Assembly: GCA_900541465.1 (NCBI GenBank)
Contig: UQJY01000002.1
Location: forward strand, 74,514-138,513
Origin: an uncultured Fusobacterium sp.
GTDB taxonomy: Bacteria > Fusobacteriota > Fusobacteriia > Fusobacteriales > Fusobacteriaceae
Direction of reading: 5' to 3'
DNA: 64,000 nt
In this document: positions 55,345-63,974 of the stretch, piece by piece
Position numbering within the stretch: position 1 is the first letter of the stretch
Layout of the letters: every line of letters begins with the position of its first letter
Notes under the pieces: model-generated
Databases searched by the model: none
What the model saw: only the letters and a program-made list of their open reading frames with translations
Told to the model about the DNA's origin: nothing
Made by a program: the position numbers and the translations under genes

Positions 55345-56646
55345 ATGAATAGAGAAGCAGTAATAATAGGAGCAGGGCTTGCCGGAAGCGAAGCGGCATA
55401 TCAGCTTGCTGAAAGAGGGATAAAAGTAAAACTTTATGAGATGAGACCGATAAAAAGCACAGAAGCTCATAAGACAGAAAATTTTGCAGAACTTGTGTGC
55501 AGCAATTCTTTGGGAGGAGACCATCTTGGAAATGCTTCAGGGCTTATGAAAGAGGAGCTGAGAAGAATGGGTTCGCTTCTTGTAAAAATTGCAGATGAAA
55601 CAAGAGTTCCAGCCGGTCAGGCACTTGCAGTTGACAGAGAGGGATTTTCCGGAAAAATTACAGAAATTTTAAAAAATCACCCAAATATAGAAATTATAAA
55701 TGAAGAAGTAACAGAAATTCCTCAGGATAAAATTGTTTTAATAGCCAGCGGTCCTTTAACTTCTAAAGTTCTTTCTAAAAAAATTCAAGAGCTTACTCAT
55801 GCAGATTATCTGTATTTTTATGATGCAGCAGCACCTATTGTAACTCTTGAATCAATAGATATGGATAAAGTTTATTTTCAGTCTCGTTATGACAAGGGAG
55901 ACGGAGAATATATAAACTGCCCGATGAACGAAGAAGAATATAAAAACTTTTATGAAAATCTGATTACAGCAGAGAGAGCCCCTCTTAAAAAATTTGAAGA
56001 GGAAAAACTTTTTGAAGGTTGTATGCCTGTAGAAAGAATTGCAGGACGTGGCGAAAGAACACTTTTATTCGGGCCTTTAAAACCAAAGGGGCTTACAAAT
56101 CCAAGAACTGGAAAAAGAGATTATGCAGTTGTGCAGCTTAGACAAGACGATAAAGATGGAAGATTATATAATATAGTAGGATTTCAGACAAATTTAAAAT
56201 TTGGAGAGCAGAAAAGAGTTTTCTCTATGATACCCGGCTTAGAAAATGCAGAATTTATAAGATATGGTGTAATGCATAGAAATACTTTTATAAATTCTAC
56301 AAAACTTCTTACACCAATGCTTAATATGAAAGAAAATGAAAATATTTTCTTTGCAGGGCAGATAACAGGGGGAGAAGGATATGTTGCAGCAATGGCAACA
56401 GGAATGATGGCAGGAATAAATATGTATAATAAAATTATGGGGCTTCCTCCTTTTGTGTTAGATGACAGAAGTGCAATAGGCTCAATGATAAAATACATAA
56501 CTGAAGAGAAAGATGATTTTCAGCCTATGGGGCCAAACTTTGGAATGATAAGAGCTTTGGAAGGTCCGAAAATAAGAGATAAAAAAGAAAGATATAATAA
56601 AATATCAAATATTGCTTTAGAATATCTTGAAGAAAAATTAAAATAA
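55345..56646 (+). CDS. trmFO: tRNA uridine-54 5-methyltransferase TrmFO (folate/FAD-dependent)
   Basis: 433-residue flavoprotein making T54 in tRNA with methylene-tetrahydrofolate. FAD motif [20 protein letters not shown] at the N-terminus; [21 protein letters not shown], and [18 protein letters not shown] are TrmFO signatures. First gene of trmFO-xer-hslV, the same order as gid-codV-clpQ in Bacillus subtilis. Confidence 0.97.
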   Translation: MNREAVIIGAGLAGSEAAYQLAERGIKVKLYEMRPIKSTEAHKTENFAELVCSNSLGGDHLGNASGLMKEELRRMGSLLVKIADETRVPAGQALAVDREGFSGKITEILKNHPNIEIINEEVTEIPQDKIVLIASGPLTSKVLSKKIQELTHADYLYFYDAAAPIVTLESIDMDKVYFQSRYDKGDGEYINCPMNEEEYKNFYENLITAERAPLKKFEEEKLFEGCMPVERIAGRGERTLLFGPLKPKGLTNPRTGKRDYAVVQLRQDDKDGRLYNIVGFQTNLKFGEQKRVFSMIPGLENAEFIRYGVMHRNTFINSTKLLTPMLNMKENENIFFAGQITGGEGYVAAMATGMMAGINMYNKIMGLPPFVLDDRSAIGSMIKYITEEKDDFQPMGPNFGMIRALEGPKIRDKKERYNKISNIALEYLEEKLK

Positions 56647-56657
56647 AGGAGAGAGTC

Positions 56658-57557
56658 ATGGATTTTGCTCTTTTTGAAAAATATATAAAAGAATTTTTAT
56701 TCTATTCTGAATTTACAGAAGAAAAAAGCAGAAACACAATAATATCCATAAAAAAAGATTTGGAGCAGCTTACAGAGTATCTTTCTGAAGAAAAAGATTT
56801 GGAAGATATAACAAAAATTTCTCCTATAATGATAAGGGGATTTCTTCTAAAACTTCAAAAAGATAATATTGGAAAACGTTCTTTAAGCAGAAAACTTTCT
56901 TCTGTAAAAATATTTTTCAGATATTTGAAAAAAAATGAAATAATAAAAACAGACCCTACACATACAATATCTGCTCCGAGTTTTCAGATTGAAACTCCTG
57001 ATATTTTATCTCTTGATGAGATACAAAAATTAAGAGATGTGATAAATACAGAAAAATGTAGCGGGCTTCGTGACAGGCTTATAATTGAACTTCTTTTTTC
57101 TTCGGGAATAACTTCACAGGAGCTTCTTTCATTGGGAGAAAGTGTTTTTAATCTTGAAGAGAGGGAGCTTATAGCCGGAAAAGGAAGAAACAGCAGAGTT
57201 GTTTTTTTTAGTGAGAGGGCGAAAGAATATTTTAAAAGATATGTGGAAGCCAAAAAAGAAAAGTTTAAAGAGAGATACAATCCTGATATTCTTTTTGTAA
57301 ATAATTCGGCAACAAGATTAAGTGACAGGTCTTTAAGAAGACTTATAGACAGATATGCTCTGGCAGCTGGAATAACAAGGGAGATAAGTCCTTACAGTTT
57401 CCGTCACACTTTTGGAGCATATATGATTTCTCATGGAATGGATATATTTTTTCTGAAAGAGCTTTTAGGGCATACTAATATTGAAACTACAAAAATGTAT
57501 CAGGAAATAATAAAAAAACCTACAATTTTAAAAAGTCTTAAAATGCTGGAGGAATAA
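56658..57557 (+). CDS. xerC: Xer-like tyrosine recombinase with altered active site
   Basis: 299 residues: N-terminal SAM-like core-binding domain (about 1-100) and C-terminal catalytic domain. Kept are Lys175 (GKGRNSR), Arg249 (SFRHTF), His272 (LLGHTN) and Tyr281 (KMYQEI). Missing are the box I arginine (SSGITSQELLSLG where Xer proteins have TGLRVSEL) and the first box II histidine (SPYSFRH where SPHxLRH is usual). Position 11 bases after trmFO and 6 before hslV equals that of codV in Bacillus. It may be impaired or divergent in strand exchange. Confidence 0.85.
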   Translation: MDFALFEKYIKEFLFYSEFTEEKSRNTIISIKKDLEQLTEYLSEEKDLEDITKISPIMIRGFLLKLQKDNIGKRSLSRKLSSVKIFFRYLKKNEIIKTDPTHTISAPSFQIETPDILSLDEIQKLRDVINTEKCSGLRDRLIIELLFSSGITSQELLSLGESVFNLEERELIAGKGRNSRVVFFSERAKEYFKRYVEAKKEKFKERYNPDILFVNNSATRLSDRSLRRLIDRYALAAGITREISPYSFRHTFGAYMISHGMDIFFLKELLGHTNIETTKMYQEIIKKPTILKSLKMLEE

Positions 57558-57563
57558 TAAAAA

Positions 57564-58097
57564 ATGGATAAAATAAGAGCAACAACCATTGTAGCTGTAA
57601 AAAAAGAAAATAAAGTGGCAATAGCCGGAGACGGTCAGGTAACTTTCGGCGAGACTGTTTTTAAAGCTAAAGCTAAAAAAATAAGAAAAATAAAAGATTA
57701 TAATGTTCTTACAGGTTTTGCAGGAGGGGCTGCTGATGCCTTTGCCCTTTTTGAAAAATTTGAAGCACATCTTGATGCTTATAAAGGAAATTTAAAAAAA
57801 GCAGCGGTTGAGCTTGCAAAAGAATGGAGAAATGACAAAGCATTAAGAGTTTTAGATGCAATGCTTATTGTTGCAGATAAAGAAAATATTTTAGTGCTTT
57901 CAGGAAATGGAGATATAATTGAGCCTGATGAAGATGTGACTGCAATAGGAAGCGGAGGAAGTTATGCTTATGCAGCAGCAAAAGCTCTTCTTCTTCATAC
58001 TGATATGAGTGCAGAAGAGATAGCTGAAGAAGCAATGAAAATTGCAGGTTCAATCTGCATATATACAAATTCTAATATATCTGTTGAGAAAATATAA
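57564..58097 (+). CDS. hslV: ATP-dependent protease proteolytic subunit HslV
   Basis: 177-residue threonine peptidase of the HslUV (ClpQY) protease. RATTIVAVKK places the catalytic N-terminal Thr at residue 7 after a six-residue propeptide; VAIAGDGQVTFGETVFKA, VLTGFAGGAADAF and IGSGGSYAYAAAKAL are conserved. The unfoldase partner hslU is not downstream, where yqeH stands instead. Confidence 0.95.
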   Translation: MDKIRATTIVAVKKENKVAIAGDGQVTFGETVFKAKAKKIRKIKDYNVLTGFAGGAADAFALFEKFEAHLDAYKGNLKKAAVELAKEWRNDKALRVLDAMLIVADKENILVLSGNGDIIEPDEDVTAIGSGGSYAYAAAKALLLHTDMSAEEIAEEAMKIAGSICIYTNSNISVEKI

Positions 58098-58109
58098 ATG
58101 GAGGAATAA

Positions 58110-59225
58110 ATGGCAAAAAAATGTATAGGCTGCGGTGTGGAACTGCAGGGAGAAGATAAAAATAAAAGAGGTTATCTTCCACAGTCAGTGCTTGATAAAG
58201 AGGGGGGAGAACTTTACTGTCAGAGATGTTTTAAAATAAAAAATTACGGGGAATATATTCCTGTTGAAATGACAAGAGACGACTATAGGGAAGAAGTTAA
58301 AAAAACTCTTCCAGAAGCAGATGTTGCTATAGCTGTTTTTGACATAATAGATTTTGAAGGTTCTTTTGATGATGAAATCTTAGATGTTTTAAGAGAAATG
58401 GATTCTATTGTTGTAATAAATAAGATTGACCTTATTCCAGATGAAAAACATCCTTCAGAAGTTGCAAACTGGGTAAAAGAAAGACTGGGAGAAGAGGGAA
58501 TTGCTCCACTTGATATTGCTATTGTGAGCAGTAAAAAAGGATACGGGACAAGCGGAATATTTAAAAAGATAAATCATTTTTATCCAAATGGTGTAAGAGC
58601 TATTGTTCTTGGAGTAACAAATGTCGGGAAATCAAGTATAATAAACAGATTACTTGGAAAAAACGTTGCAACAGAATCAAAATATCCTGGAACAACTTTA
58701 AAAAGTTCTAAGAAAACTTTATCAAATGCAAATATAACTTTAATAGATACTCCGGGGCTTATTCCTCAGGGAAGATTTTCAGATTTAGTCTGTGAAAAAT
58801 GTAATCTTGATATAGTTCCTTCTGGTGAGATTTCAAGAAAAACATATAAAGAGGGAAAAGACAGAGTAATTTTTATCGGCGGAATGGTAAAAATAAAAGT
58901 TACAAGCAATGGAGAATTAAAACCAATTTTCTCTGTTTATGCTTCAAAAAATGTAACATATCATGATACAAATCTTGAAAAAGCTGCTGAGATGGAAAAA
59001 GAGGGAAGAACAGATTTGTTTTCTCCTCCATGTGAAAAATGTGCAGAGCAGTATAAAAAAGAAAAAATTGTAACAGAAAAATTTGTAGTTGAATCTGGAG
59101 AGGAATTAGTATTTAAAGGTCTTGGATGGATTTCTGTAAAAAGAGGACCTCTTGAAATGGAAATCACTTATCCTGAAAGAGCAGATATAATAATAAGAGA
59201 GGCTTTTATAAAACCTAAGAGATAG
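58110..59225 (+). CDS. yqeH: Ribosome biogenesis GTPase YqeH
   Basis: 371-residue circularly permuted GTPase assisting 30S assembly. N-terminal zinc finger (CIGCG...YCQRC), G4 motif NKIDL (about 112) before G1 GVTNVGKSSIINRL and G3 DTPGLIP, the order that defines the permuted class, then a C-terminal domain with another CEKC...CEKC cysteine pattern. GGAGG site, 12 bases after hslV, so likely same transcript. Confidence 0.95.
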   Translation: MAKKCIGCGVELQGEDKNKRGYLPQSVLDKEGGELYCQRCFKIKNYGEYIPVEMTRDDYREEVKKTLPEADVAIAVFDIIDFEGSFDDEILDVLREMDSIVVINKIDLIPDEKHPSEVANWVKERLGEEGIAPLDIAIVSSKKGYGTSGIFKKINHFYPNGVRAIVLGVTNVGKSSIINRLLGKNVATESKYPGTTLKSSKKTLSNANITLIDTPGLIPQGRFSDLVCEKCNLDIVPSGEISRKTYKEGKDRVIFIGGMVKIKVTSNGELKPIFSVYASKNVTYHDTNLEKAAEMEKEGRTDLFSPPCEKCAEQYKKEKIVTEKFVVESGEELVFKGLGWISVKRGPLEMEITYPERADIIIREAFIKPKR

Positions 59226-59234
59226 GCGGTTGTT

Positions 59235-59720
59235 ATGGAAAATAAAAACAGAGGGATAGCAATTATAACAGAACTTGTTATTATAATAATAATTATTGTT
59301 CTTCTTGTGTTTTATGCAGTAATTCCAAATGTGAGCGATTTAAAATATATGAGAAAGGCAGAAGCTGTTCAGAGGGATTTAAAAGAACTTCGTACAGCTC
59401 TTGAAGAATATTATCAGCTTACAGGAAAATATCCTGAACTTTCAAAGCCCGGAGCCTGTGATAATTTAAGAATTCTTGATTATGTTGACGAGAAAGGAAG
59501 AAAAATTTCTTTTGCAGATATATATAAAAAAAATAAAATTGCTCCAACTCAGGCTGCAGATAAAATTTATTACAACAACAGAGTTTTTGACAACAATGAT
59601 TTTAAAAAAATAAACGGGCTTGCAGGGTGGAATTATGATTATTCAGGACAGACCGGAGAAATTCATGCAAATTTACAGCCTAACACATATTTTCAAGGCG
59701 TTGACTGGAGTGAACAATAA
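59235..59720 (+). CDS. Pseudopilin-like protein with shifted prepilin motif
   Basis: 161 residues. An RG-IAIITELVIIIIIIVLLV start resembles a type IV prepilin leader and hydrophobic helix, but the conserved Glu is at +6 from the Gly (Glu13) rather than +5. Next comes the pseudopilin-type helix RDLKELRTALEEYYQLTGKYPEL, familiar from GspG-like proteins, then a soluble C-terminus (GLAGWNYDYSGQTGEIHAN). No other pilus or secretion gene is near; it begins 9 bases after yqeH and is probably carried on that transcript. Function unassigned. Confidence 0.65.
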   Translation: MENKNRGIAIITELVIIIIIIVLLVFYAVIPNVSDLKYMRKAEAVQRDLKELRTALEEYYQLTGKYPELSKPGACDNLRILDYVDEKGRKISFADIYKKNKIAPTQAADKIYYNNRVFDNNDFKKINGLAGWNYDYSGQTGEIHANLQPNTYFQGVDWSEQ

Positions 59721-59722
59721 GT

Positions 59723-59751
59723 TTGTCAAAAATTGTAATCTATGATAAAAT
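59723..59751 (+). promoter_or_regulatory. Promoter of the FAD oxidoreductase gene
   Basis: TTGTCA (59723-59728), 17-base spacer, TAAAAT (59746-59751), 45 bases before the start codon. Confidence 0.55.
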
Positions 59752-59795
59752 ACATTTTGGGTGTTTAAAAAGATTATTAAAATCGGAGGAAATTA

Positions 59796-61190
59796 ATGAA
59801 ATATGATATAATTTTTCTTGGCGGAGGTCAGGCAGGAATATTTGGTGCTTATGAAGCTGTTGAAAAAAACAGCAGCTTAAAAGTTCTTGTTGTTGACAAG
59901 GGAAGAATGCTTAAGAACAGAGTGTGTCCTAAGGAGACTTTAGGAAAATGTGTAAACTGCCCTACTTGTGCTATTATTTACGGAGTGAGCGGAGCAGGAG
60001 CATTTTCTGATTCAAAATTTAATATGGATTATAAAGTCGGGGGAGATGTTCACACTGTAACAGGAAAAGAAGTTGTAAACCAGACAATAAAAGATGTTGT
60101 TGCTGTATACAGAAAATTTGGATTTAATGAAGAACCTAGCGGACTTAAATATAATACAACAATGGAAGAGATAAAAAGAAGATGTATTGAACATGGGATT
60201 CAGCTTGTTGATACTCCTACAATGCATCTTGGAACAGATGGTTCAAGAAAACTTTACACAATGCTTGTGGATCATCTTTTAGAAAAAGGTGTAGAATTTG
60301 CAACTGAAAGAGAAGTTGAAGAACTTATTATAGAAGATGGAAAAATAAAAGGGGCTGTTGTTTCTCATAAAGGGGAAAAGGAAACATATTATTCTGATAA
60401 TATTGTTCTTGGAATGGGAAGAAGCGGAGCTCACAAAGTTATGGACCTTTGCCAGAAGCATGGAGTAAATTATCAGGACGGAGCTATTGATATTGGTGTA
60501 AGAGTAGAAATTCCTGATATTATAATGAAAGAAATAAATGAAAACTTCTATGAAGCAAAAATGATTTATTATACAAAAACATATAACGATAAAATGAGAA
60601 CATTCTGCAGCAATCCGAGCGGATTTATTGCAGCAGAAAAACATGCTGATGATGTTATTTTGGCAAATGGACATGCATATAAAGACAAGAAATCAACAAA
60701 TACAAACCTTGCTCTTTTATGTACAAAAACATTTACAAAACCATTTGACCAGCCTTTTGAATATGCAACAGCTATAGCAAATCTTTCATCTATGCTTACA
60801 GGCGGAAAACTTTTAATGCAGTCTTACGGAGATTTAAAAGTTGGTAAACGTTCAACAGATGAAAAACTTGAAAGATTAAATATTGTTCCTACAACAACAG
60901 ATTATGTTGCAGGGGATATTTCTCTTGCCTGCCCAAAAAGAATTTTAGATAATATAATGGAATTTATTGAGGCACATGATAAAATTACTCCGGGATTTGC
61001 GTCAGCTGATCTTCTTCTTTACTTCCCTGAAATAAAATTCAGAAGTACAAGAATGGAAATAGATAAAAATATGATGACAAATATTGAGGGACTTTATGCA
61101 GCCGGGGACAGTTCAGGTTATGGAAGCGGACTTAATATTGCTGCTGTAATGGGAATACTTGCAGTGAGACATATTCTTACAAAATATTAA
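59796..61190 (+). CDS. FAD-dependent oxidoreductase (COG2509-like)
   Basis: 464-residue flavoprotein with FAD motif IIFLGGGQAGIFGAYEA at the start and a C-terminal YAAGDSSGYGSGLNIAAVMG that closes the FAD site. The cysteine cluster VCPKETLGKCVNCPTCAII (about 48-66) is typical of the uncharacterised COG2509 dehydrogenases and may bind metal or act in redox. Substrate not known. CGGAGG ribosome site; a long hairpin follows. Confidence 0.8.
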   Translation: MKYDIIFLGGGQAGIFGAYEAVEKNSSLKVLVVDKGRMLKNRVCPKETLGKCVNCPTCAIIYGVSGAGAFSDSKFNMDYKVGGDVHTVTGKEVVNQTIKDVVAVYRKFGFNEEPSGLKYNTTMEEIKRRCIEHGIQLVDTPTMHLGTDGSRKLYTMLVDHLLEKGVEFATEREVEELIIEDGKIKGAVVSHKGEKETYYSDNIVLGMGRSGAHKVMDLCQKHGVNYQDGAIDIGVRVEIPDIIMKEINENFYEAKMIYYTKTYNDKMRTFCSNPSGFIAAEKHADDVILANGHAYKDKKSTNTNLALLCTKTFTKPFDQPFEYATAIANLSSMLTGGKLLMQSYGDLKVGKRSTDEKLERLNIVPTTTDYVAGDISLACPKRILDNIMEFIEAHDKITPGFASADLLLYFPEIKFRSTRMEIDKNMMTNIEGLYAAGDSSGYGSGLNIAAVMGILAVRHILTKY

Positions 61191-61200
61191 AAAATTACAG

Positions 61201-61295
61201 GGCTGTTGCAAACCTGTAAAAATAAAATTTTATACAGTGAAAATATTTTCAATTTCTTAAAATTTTATTTTTACAAATTAGAAAATGCAACAGCC
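61201..61295 (+). terminator. Long palindromic element / terminator after the FAD oxidoreductase gene
   Basis: Outer arms GGCTGTTGCA (61201-61210) and TGCAACAGCC (61286-61295), inner arms TGTAAAAATAAAATTTTA (61215-61232) and TAAAATTTTATTTTTACA (61258-61275), followed by TTTATTTTTT. It would end transcription ahead of tRNA-Leu; its size and paired arms also resemble a miniature palindromic repeat. Confidence 0.7.
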
Positions 61296-61371
61296 TTTAT
61301 TTTTTAGAAATAATAAATAAAAAAATGTGGAAATATAAATAAAAAAGGTATATAATCATTTAATAAGATAA

Positions 61372-61457
61372 GCAGAAGTGGCGAAACGGTAGACGCGCTG
61401 TCTTCAGGCGGCAGTAGGAATTATCCTGTGAGAGTTCAAATCTCTTCTTCTGCACCA
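61372..61457 (+). tRNA. tRNA-Leu (anticodon CAG)
   Basis: 86 bases, class II. Acceptor GCAGAAG pairs with CTTCTGC, discriminator A, encoded CCA. D arm TGGCGAAACGGTAGACGC, anticodon stem CTGTC/GGCAG with loop TTCAGGC giving anticodon CAG (decodes CUG), long variable arm GTAGGAATTATCCTGT, T arm GAGTTCAAATCTC. TATAAT at 61351-61356 is a probable -10. Confidence 0.95.
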
Positions 61458-61605
61458 AATAAATTATATTAATGAATTGTTATGGTTTATAAAATAAAAT
61501 TTTTATAAATTATAAGAGTTCATTTTTTATTTTTTGTAAAAATTATATGAATTATATGAAAAAATTTTTAAAAATAAAAAATACAAAAAAAGTATTTAAT
61601 TTTCT

Positions 61606-61633
61606 TGACAAAATTTATAAAAAAATATATAAT
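61606..61633 (+). promoter_or_regulatory. Sigma-70 promoter of ahpC
   Basis: TTGACA (61606-61611), 16-base spacer, TATAAT (61628-61633), 76 bases before the ahpC start. No PerR or OxyR site is obvious. Confidence 0.75.
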
Positions 61634-61708
61634 CAAATTGTAAGATAATCAAAATAAAATTTAGTTTAGAAAAATAAAAATACCAGTAAAAACTTAGGAG
61701 GAAATATT

Positions 61709-62269
61709 ATGTCTTTAATAGGTAAAAAAGTAAATGAATTTAAAACAATGGCTTACCATAATGGTGAGTTTAAAGAAATAACAAGTGAAAATTTAAAAGG
61801 AAAATGGAATGTATTTGTTTTTTATCCGGCAGACTTTACATTTGTATGCCCTACAGAGCTTGAAGATTTAGCAGAACATTATGAAAAATTTAAAGCAGAA
61901 GGGTGTGAAGTATATTCTGTTTCAACAGATACTCACTTTGTACACAAAGCATGGCACGACACATCAGAAAGAATTAATAAAATAAAATTCCCTATGCTTG
62001 CAGACCCTACAGGAAAACTTTCAAGAGATTTTGAAGTTATGATTGAAGAAGAGGGGCTTGCTCTTAGAGGAAGTTTTGTAATCAATCCTGAAGGAACAAT
62101 CGTTGCTTATGAAGTACACGACACAGGAATTGGAAGAGAAGCATCAGAACTTTTAAGAAAATTACAGGCTGCAAAATTTGTAGCTGAACATGGAGAAGTT
62201 TGCCCTGCTAAATGGAGACCTGGAAGCGAAACAATAAAACCATCTATTGATTTGGTAGGTAAACTATAG
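61709..62269 (+). CDS. ahpC: Alkyl hydroperoxide peroxidase AhpC (2-Cys peroxiredoxin)
   Basis: 186 residues. Peroxidatic Cys47 in ADFTFVCPTELEDLAEHY and resolving Cys165 in EVCPAKWRPG define a typical 2-Cys AhpC, reducing hydrogen and organic peroxides. Its reductase is most likely the fusion flavoprotein encoded 27 bases downstream. TTAGGAGG ribosome site. Confidence 0.97.
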   Translation: MSLIGKKVNEFKTMAYHNGEFKEITSENLKGKWNVFVFYPADFTFVCPTELEDLAEHYEKFKAEGCEVYSVSTDTHFVHKAWHDTSERINKIKFPMLADPTGKLSRDFEVMIEEEGLALRGSFVINPEGTIVAYEVHDTGIGREASELLRKLQAAKFVAEHGEVCPAKWRPGSETIKPSIDLVGKL

Positions 62270-62296
62270 TTTTGTGCATTAAGGAGCAGGATATTT

Positions 62297-63931
62297 ATGG
62301 ACGAAAAAATATATGATTTGATTGTAATAGGCGGAGGACCTGCGGGACTTACAGCAGGTATATATGCAGGAAGAGCTGTGCTTGATGTTCTGGTTATAGA
62401 AAAAGACAGAGCCGGCGGACAGATTAATCTCACAAATGAAATTGTAAATTATCCAGGAATTATTGAAACAAGCGGAGAAAAATTTGGTGAAGAATTAAAG
62501 AAACAGGCTCTTGGATTTGGTGTAAATTTTCTTAATGATGAAGTAATCGGAATGGACCTTTCAAAGGATATAAAAACTATAAAAACAGCAAAAGAAGAAT
62601 TTAAAACTTTATCTGTTGTAATAGCTACAGGAGCTTCTCCAAGAAAACTTGGATTTAAAGGTGAAAAAGAATTTACAGGAAGAGGGGTTGCATACTGTGC
62701 AACTTGTGACGGAGAATTTTTTACAGGACTTGATGTTTTTGTAATTGGAGCGGGATTTGCCGCAGCTGAAGAAGCGATATTTTTAACAAAATATGCAAAG
62801 AAAGTTACTGTAATAGCAAGAGAACCAGAATTTACTTGTGCAAAATCTATTGCTGAGAAAGTTTTAAAAAATCCTAAAATTGAAGTTAAATTTAATACAG
62901 AAATTTTAGAAGCTGATGGAGAGACTCAGCTTAAGAGAGCAGTATTTAAAAATAATGTTACAAATGAAATTTTTGAATATAATGCTCCTGAAGGAAAAAC
63001 TTTTGGAATATTTGTATTCGTAGGCTACGAGCCTCAAAGCAGATTATTTGAAGGTCATGTTGCCTTAGATAATTATGGGTATGTTCCAACTGATTCAGAT
63101 CTTATGACTAATATCCCAGGAGTGTATGCAGTGGGGGATGTCAGGCCTAAGAAATTGAAACAGGTTGTAACAGCAGTTGCTGATGGAGCAGATGCAGCAA
63201 TGAATATAGAAAAATATGTTCTGGGAATAAGAGAGAAACTTGGTCTTAAGAAAGAAAAAAACAGAGAGGTAAAAAAATCTCAAGAAGTTTCTGAAAAAGG
63301 TGGAGAGTTTTTAGACAGCAGTTTAAAAGAACAGCTTGGTGCTGTAGCTGAAAAATTTGAAAATGAAATTGAAATTGTTTTAATAAAAGACTCTTCAAAT
63401 GAAAAATCTTTTGAAATGGAAACAGCTTTTAAAGATATTGCTTCTGTATCAGAAAAGATAAAATTTTCGTCATATGAAAAGGGAGAAAACAAAGAACTTG
63501 AGCAGAAAATAAATGCAGAGAGATTCCCTACTTCAGCAGTTTTAGATAAAGACGGTAATTTTTCTGGAATAAAATATTCAGCAGTTCCCGGAGGACATGA
63601 ATTAAATTCTTTTATTCTTGCAATGTATAATGTTGCAGGACCGGGACAGAAATTATCAGATGAAACTTTAGAAAAAATCAGAAACATAAAAAGAACGATA
63701 AATGTTAAAATTGGTATTTCACTTAGCTGCAGCAACTGCCCAGAGACAGTTCAGTCAGTGCAGAGAATAGCAGCAGAAAATAAAAATATTCAAGTTGAAA
63801 TAATTGATGTTTTAACATTTAGAGATTTTAAAGACAAACATGAAATCATGAGTGTTCCGGCAATGGTCGTAAATGACAGAGGAATATTTTTCGGTCGTAA
63901 AAATATAGATGAAGTCCTACATTTCCTATAA
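62297..63931 (+). CDS. Thioredoxin reductase-AhpF N-terminal-domain fusion (reversed AhpF order)
   Basis: 544-residue flavoprotein. Residues 1-310 are a thioredoxin reductase: FAD motif VIGGGPAGLTAGIYAGRA, redox pair C134-AT-C137 in YCATCDGE, and the NAD(P) motif VIGAGFAAAEEA. A linker (about 312-345) leads to a C-terminal tandem thioredoxin/glutaredoxin-fold domain (about 345-544) with C478-SN-C481 and cis-Pro SVPAMVV, equivalent to the N-terminal domain of AhpF but at the opposite end. The second pair probably shuttles electrons to AhpC. Co-transcribed with ahpC. Confidence 0.88.
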   Translation: MDEKIYDLIVIGGGPAGLTAGIYAGRAVLDVLVIEKDRAGGQINLTNEIVNYPGIIETSGEKFGEELKKQALGFGVNFLNDEVIGMDLSKDIKTIKTAKEEFKTLSVVIATGASPRKLGFKGEKEFTGRGVAYCATCDGEFFTGLDVFVIGAGFAAAEEAIFLTKYAKKVTVIAREPEFTCAKSIAEKVLKNPKIEVKFNTEILEADGETQLKRAVFKNNVTNEIFEYNAPEGKTFGIFVFVGYEPQSRLFEGHVALDNYGYVPTDSDLMTNIPGVYAVGDVRPKKLKQVVTAVADGADAAMNIEKYVLGIREKLGLKKEKNREVKKSQEVSEKGGEFLDSSLKEQLGAVAEKFENEIEIVLIKDSSNEKSFEMETAFKDIASVSEKIKFSSYEKGENKELEQKINAERFPTSAVLDKDGNFSGIKYSAVPGGHELNSFILAMYNVAGPGQKLSDETLEKIRNIKRTINVKIGISLSCSNCPETVQSVQRIAAENKNIQVEIIDVLTFRDFKDKHEIMSVPAMVVNDRGIFFGRKNIDEVLHFL

Positions 63932-63949
63932 AATTTTTATTGCAGAAAG

Positions 63950-63974
63950 GGGCTGTTGCATTTTTTAACAGCTC
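63950..63974. repeat. GGGCTGTTGCA element at the right edge
   Basis: GGGCTGTTGCA (63950-63960) repeats the outer arm of the 61201 palindrome; GGCTGTT can also pair with AACAGCT at 63967-63973. No T-run follows on the plus strand, so it is probably the left arm of a longer palindrome that continues past the window. Confidence 0.5.

Noticed and set aside
62107..62433. Antisense ORF of 108 residues across the ahpC/reductase junction
   Set aside because: Serine/proline-rich shadow of two well-supported genes; no ribosome site or family match.
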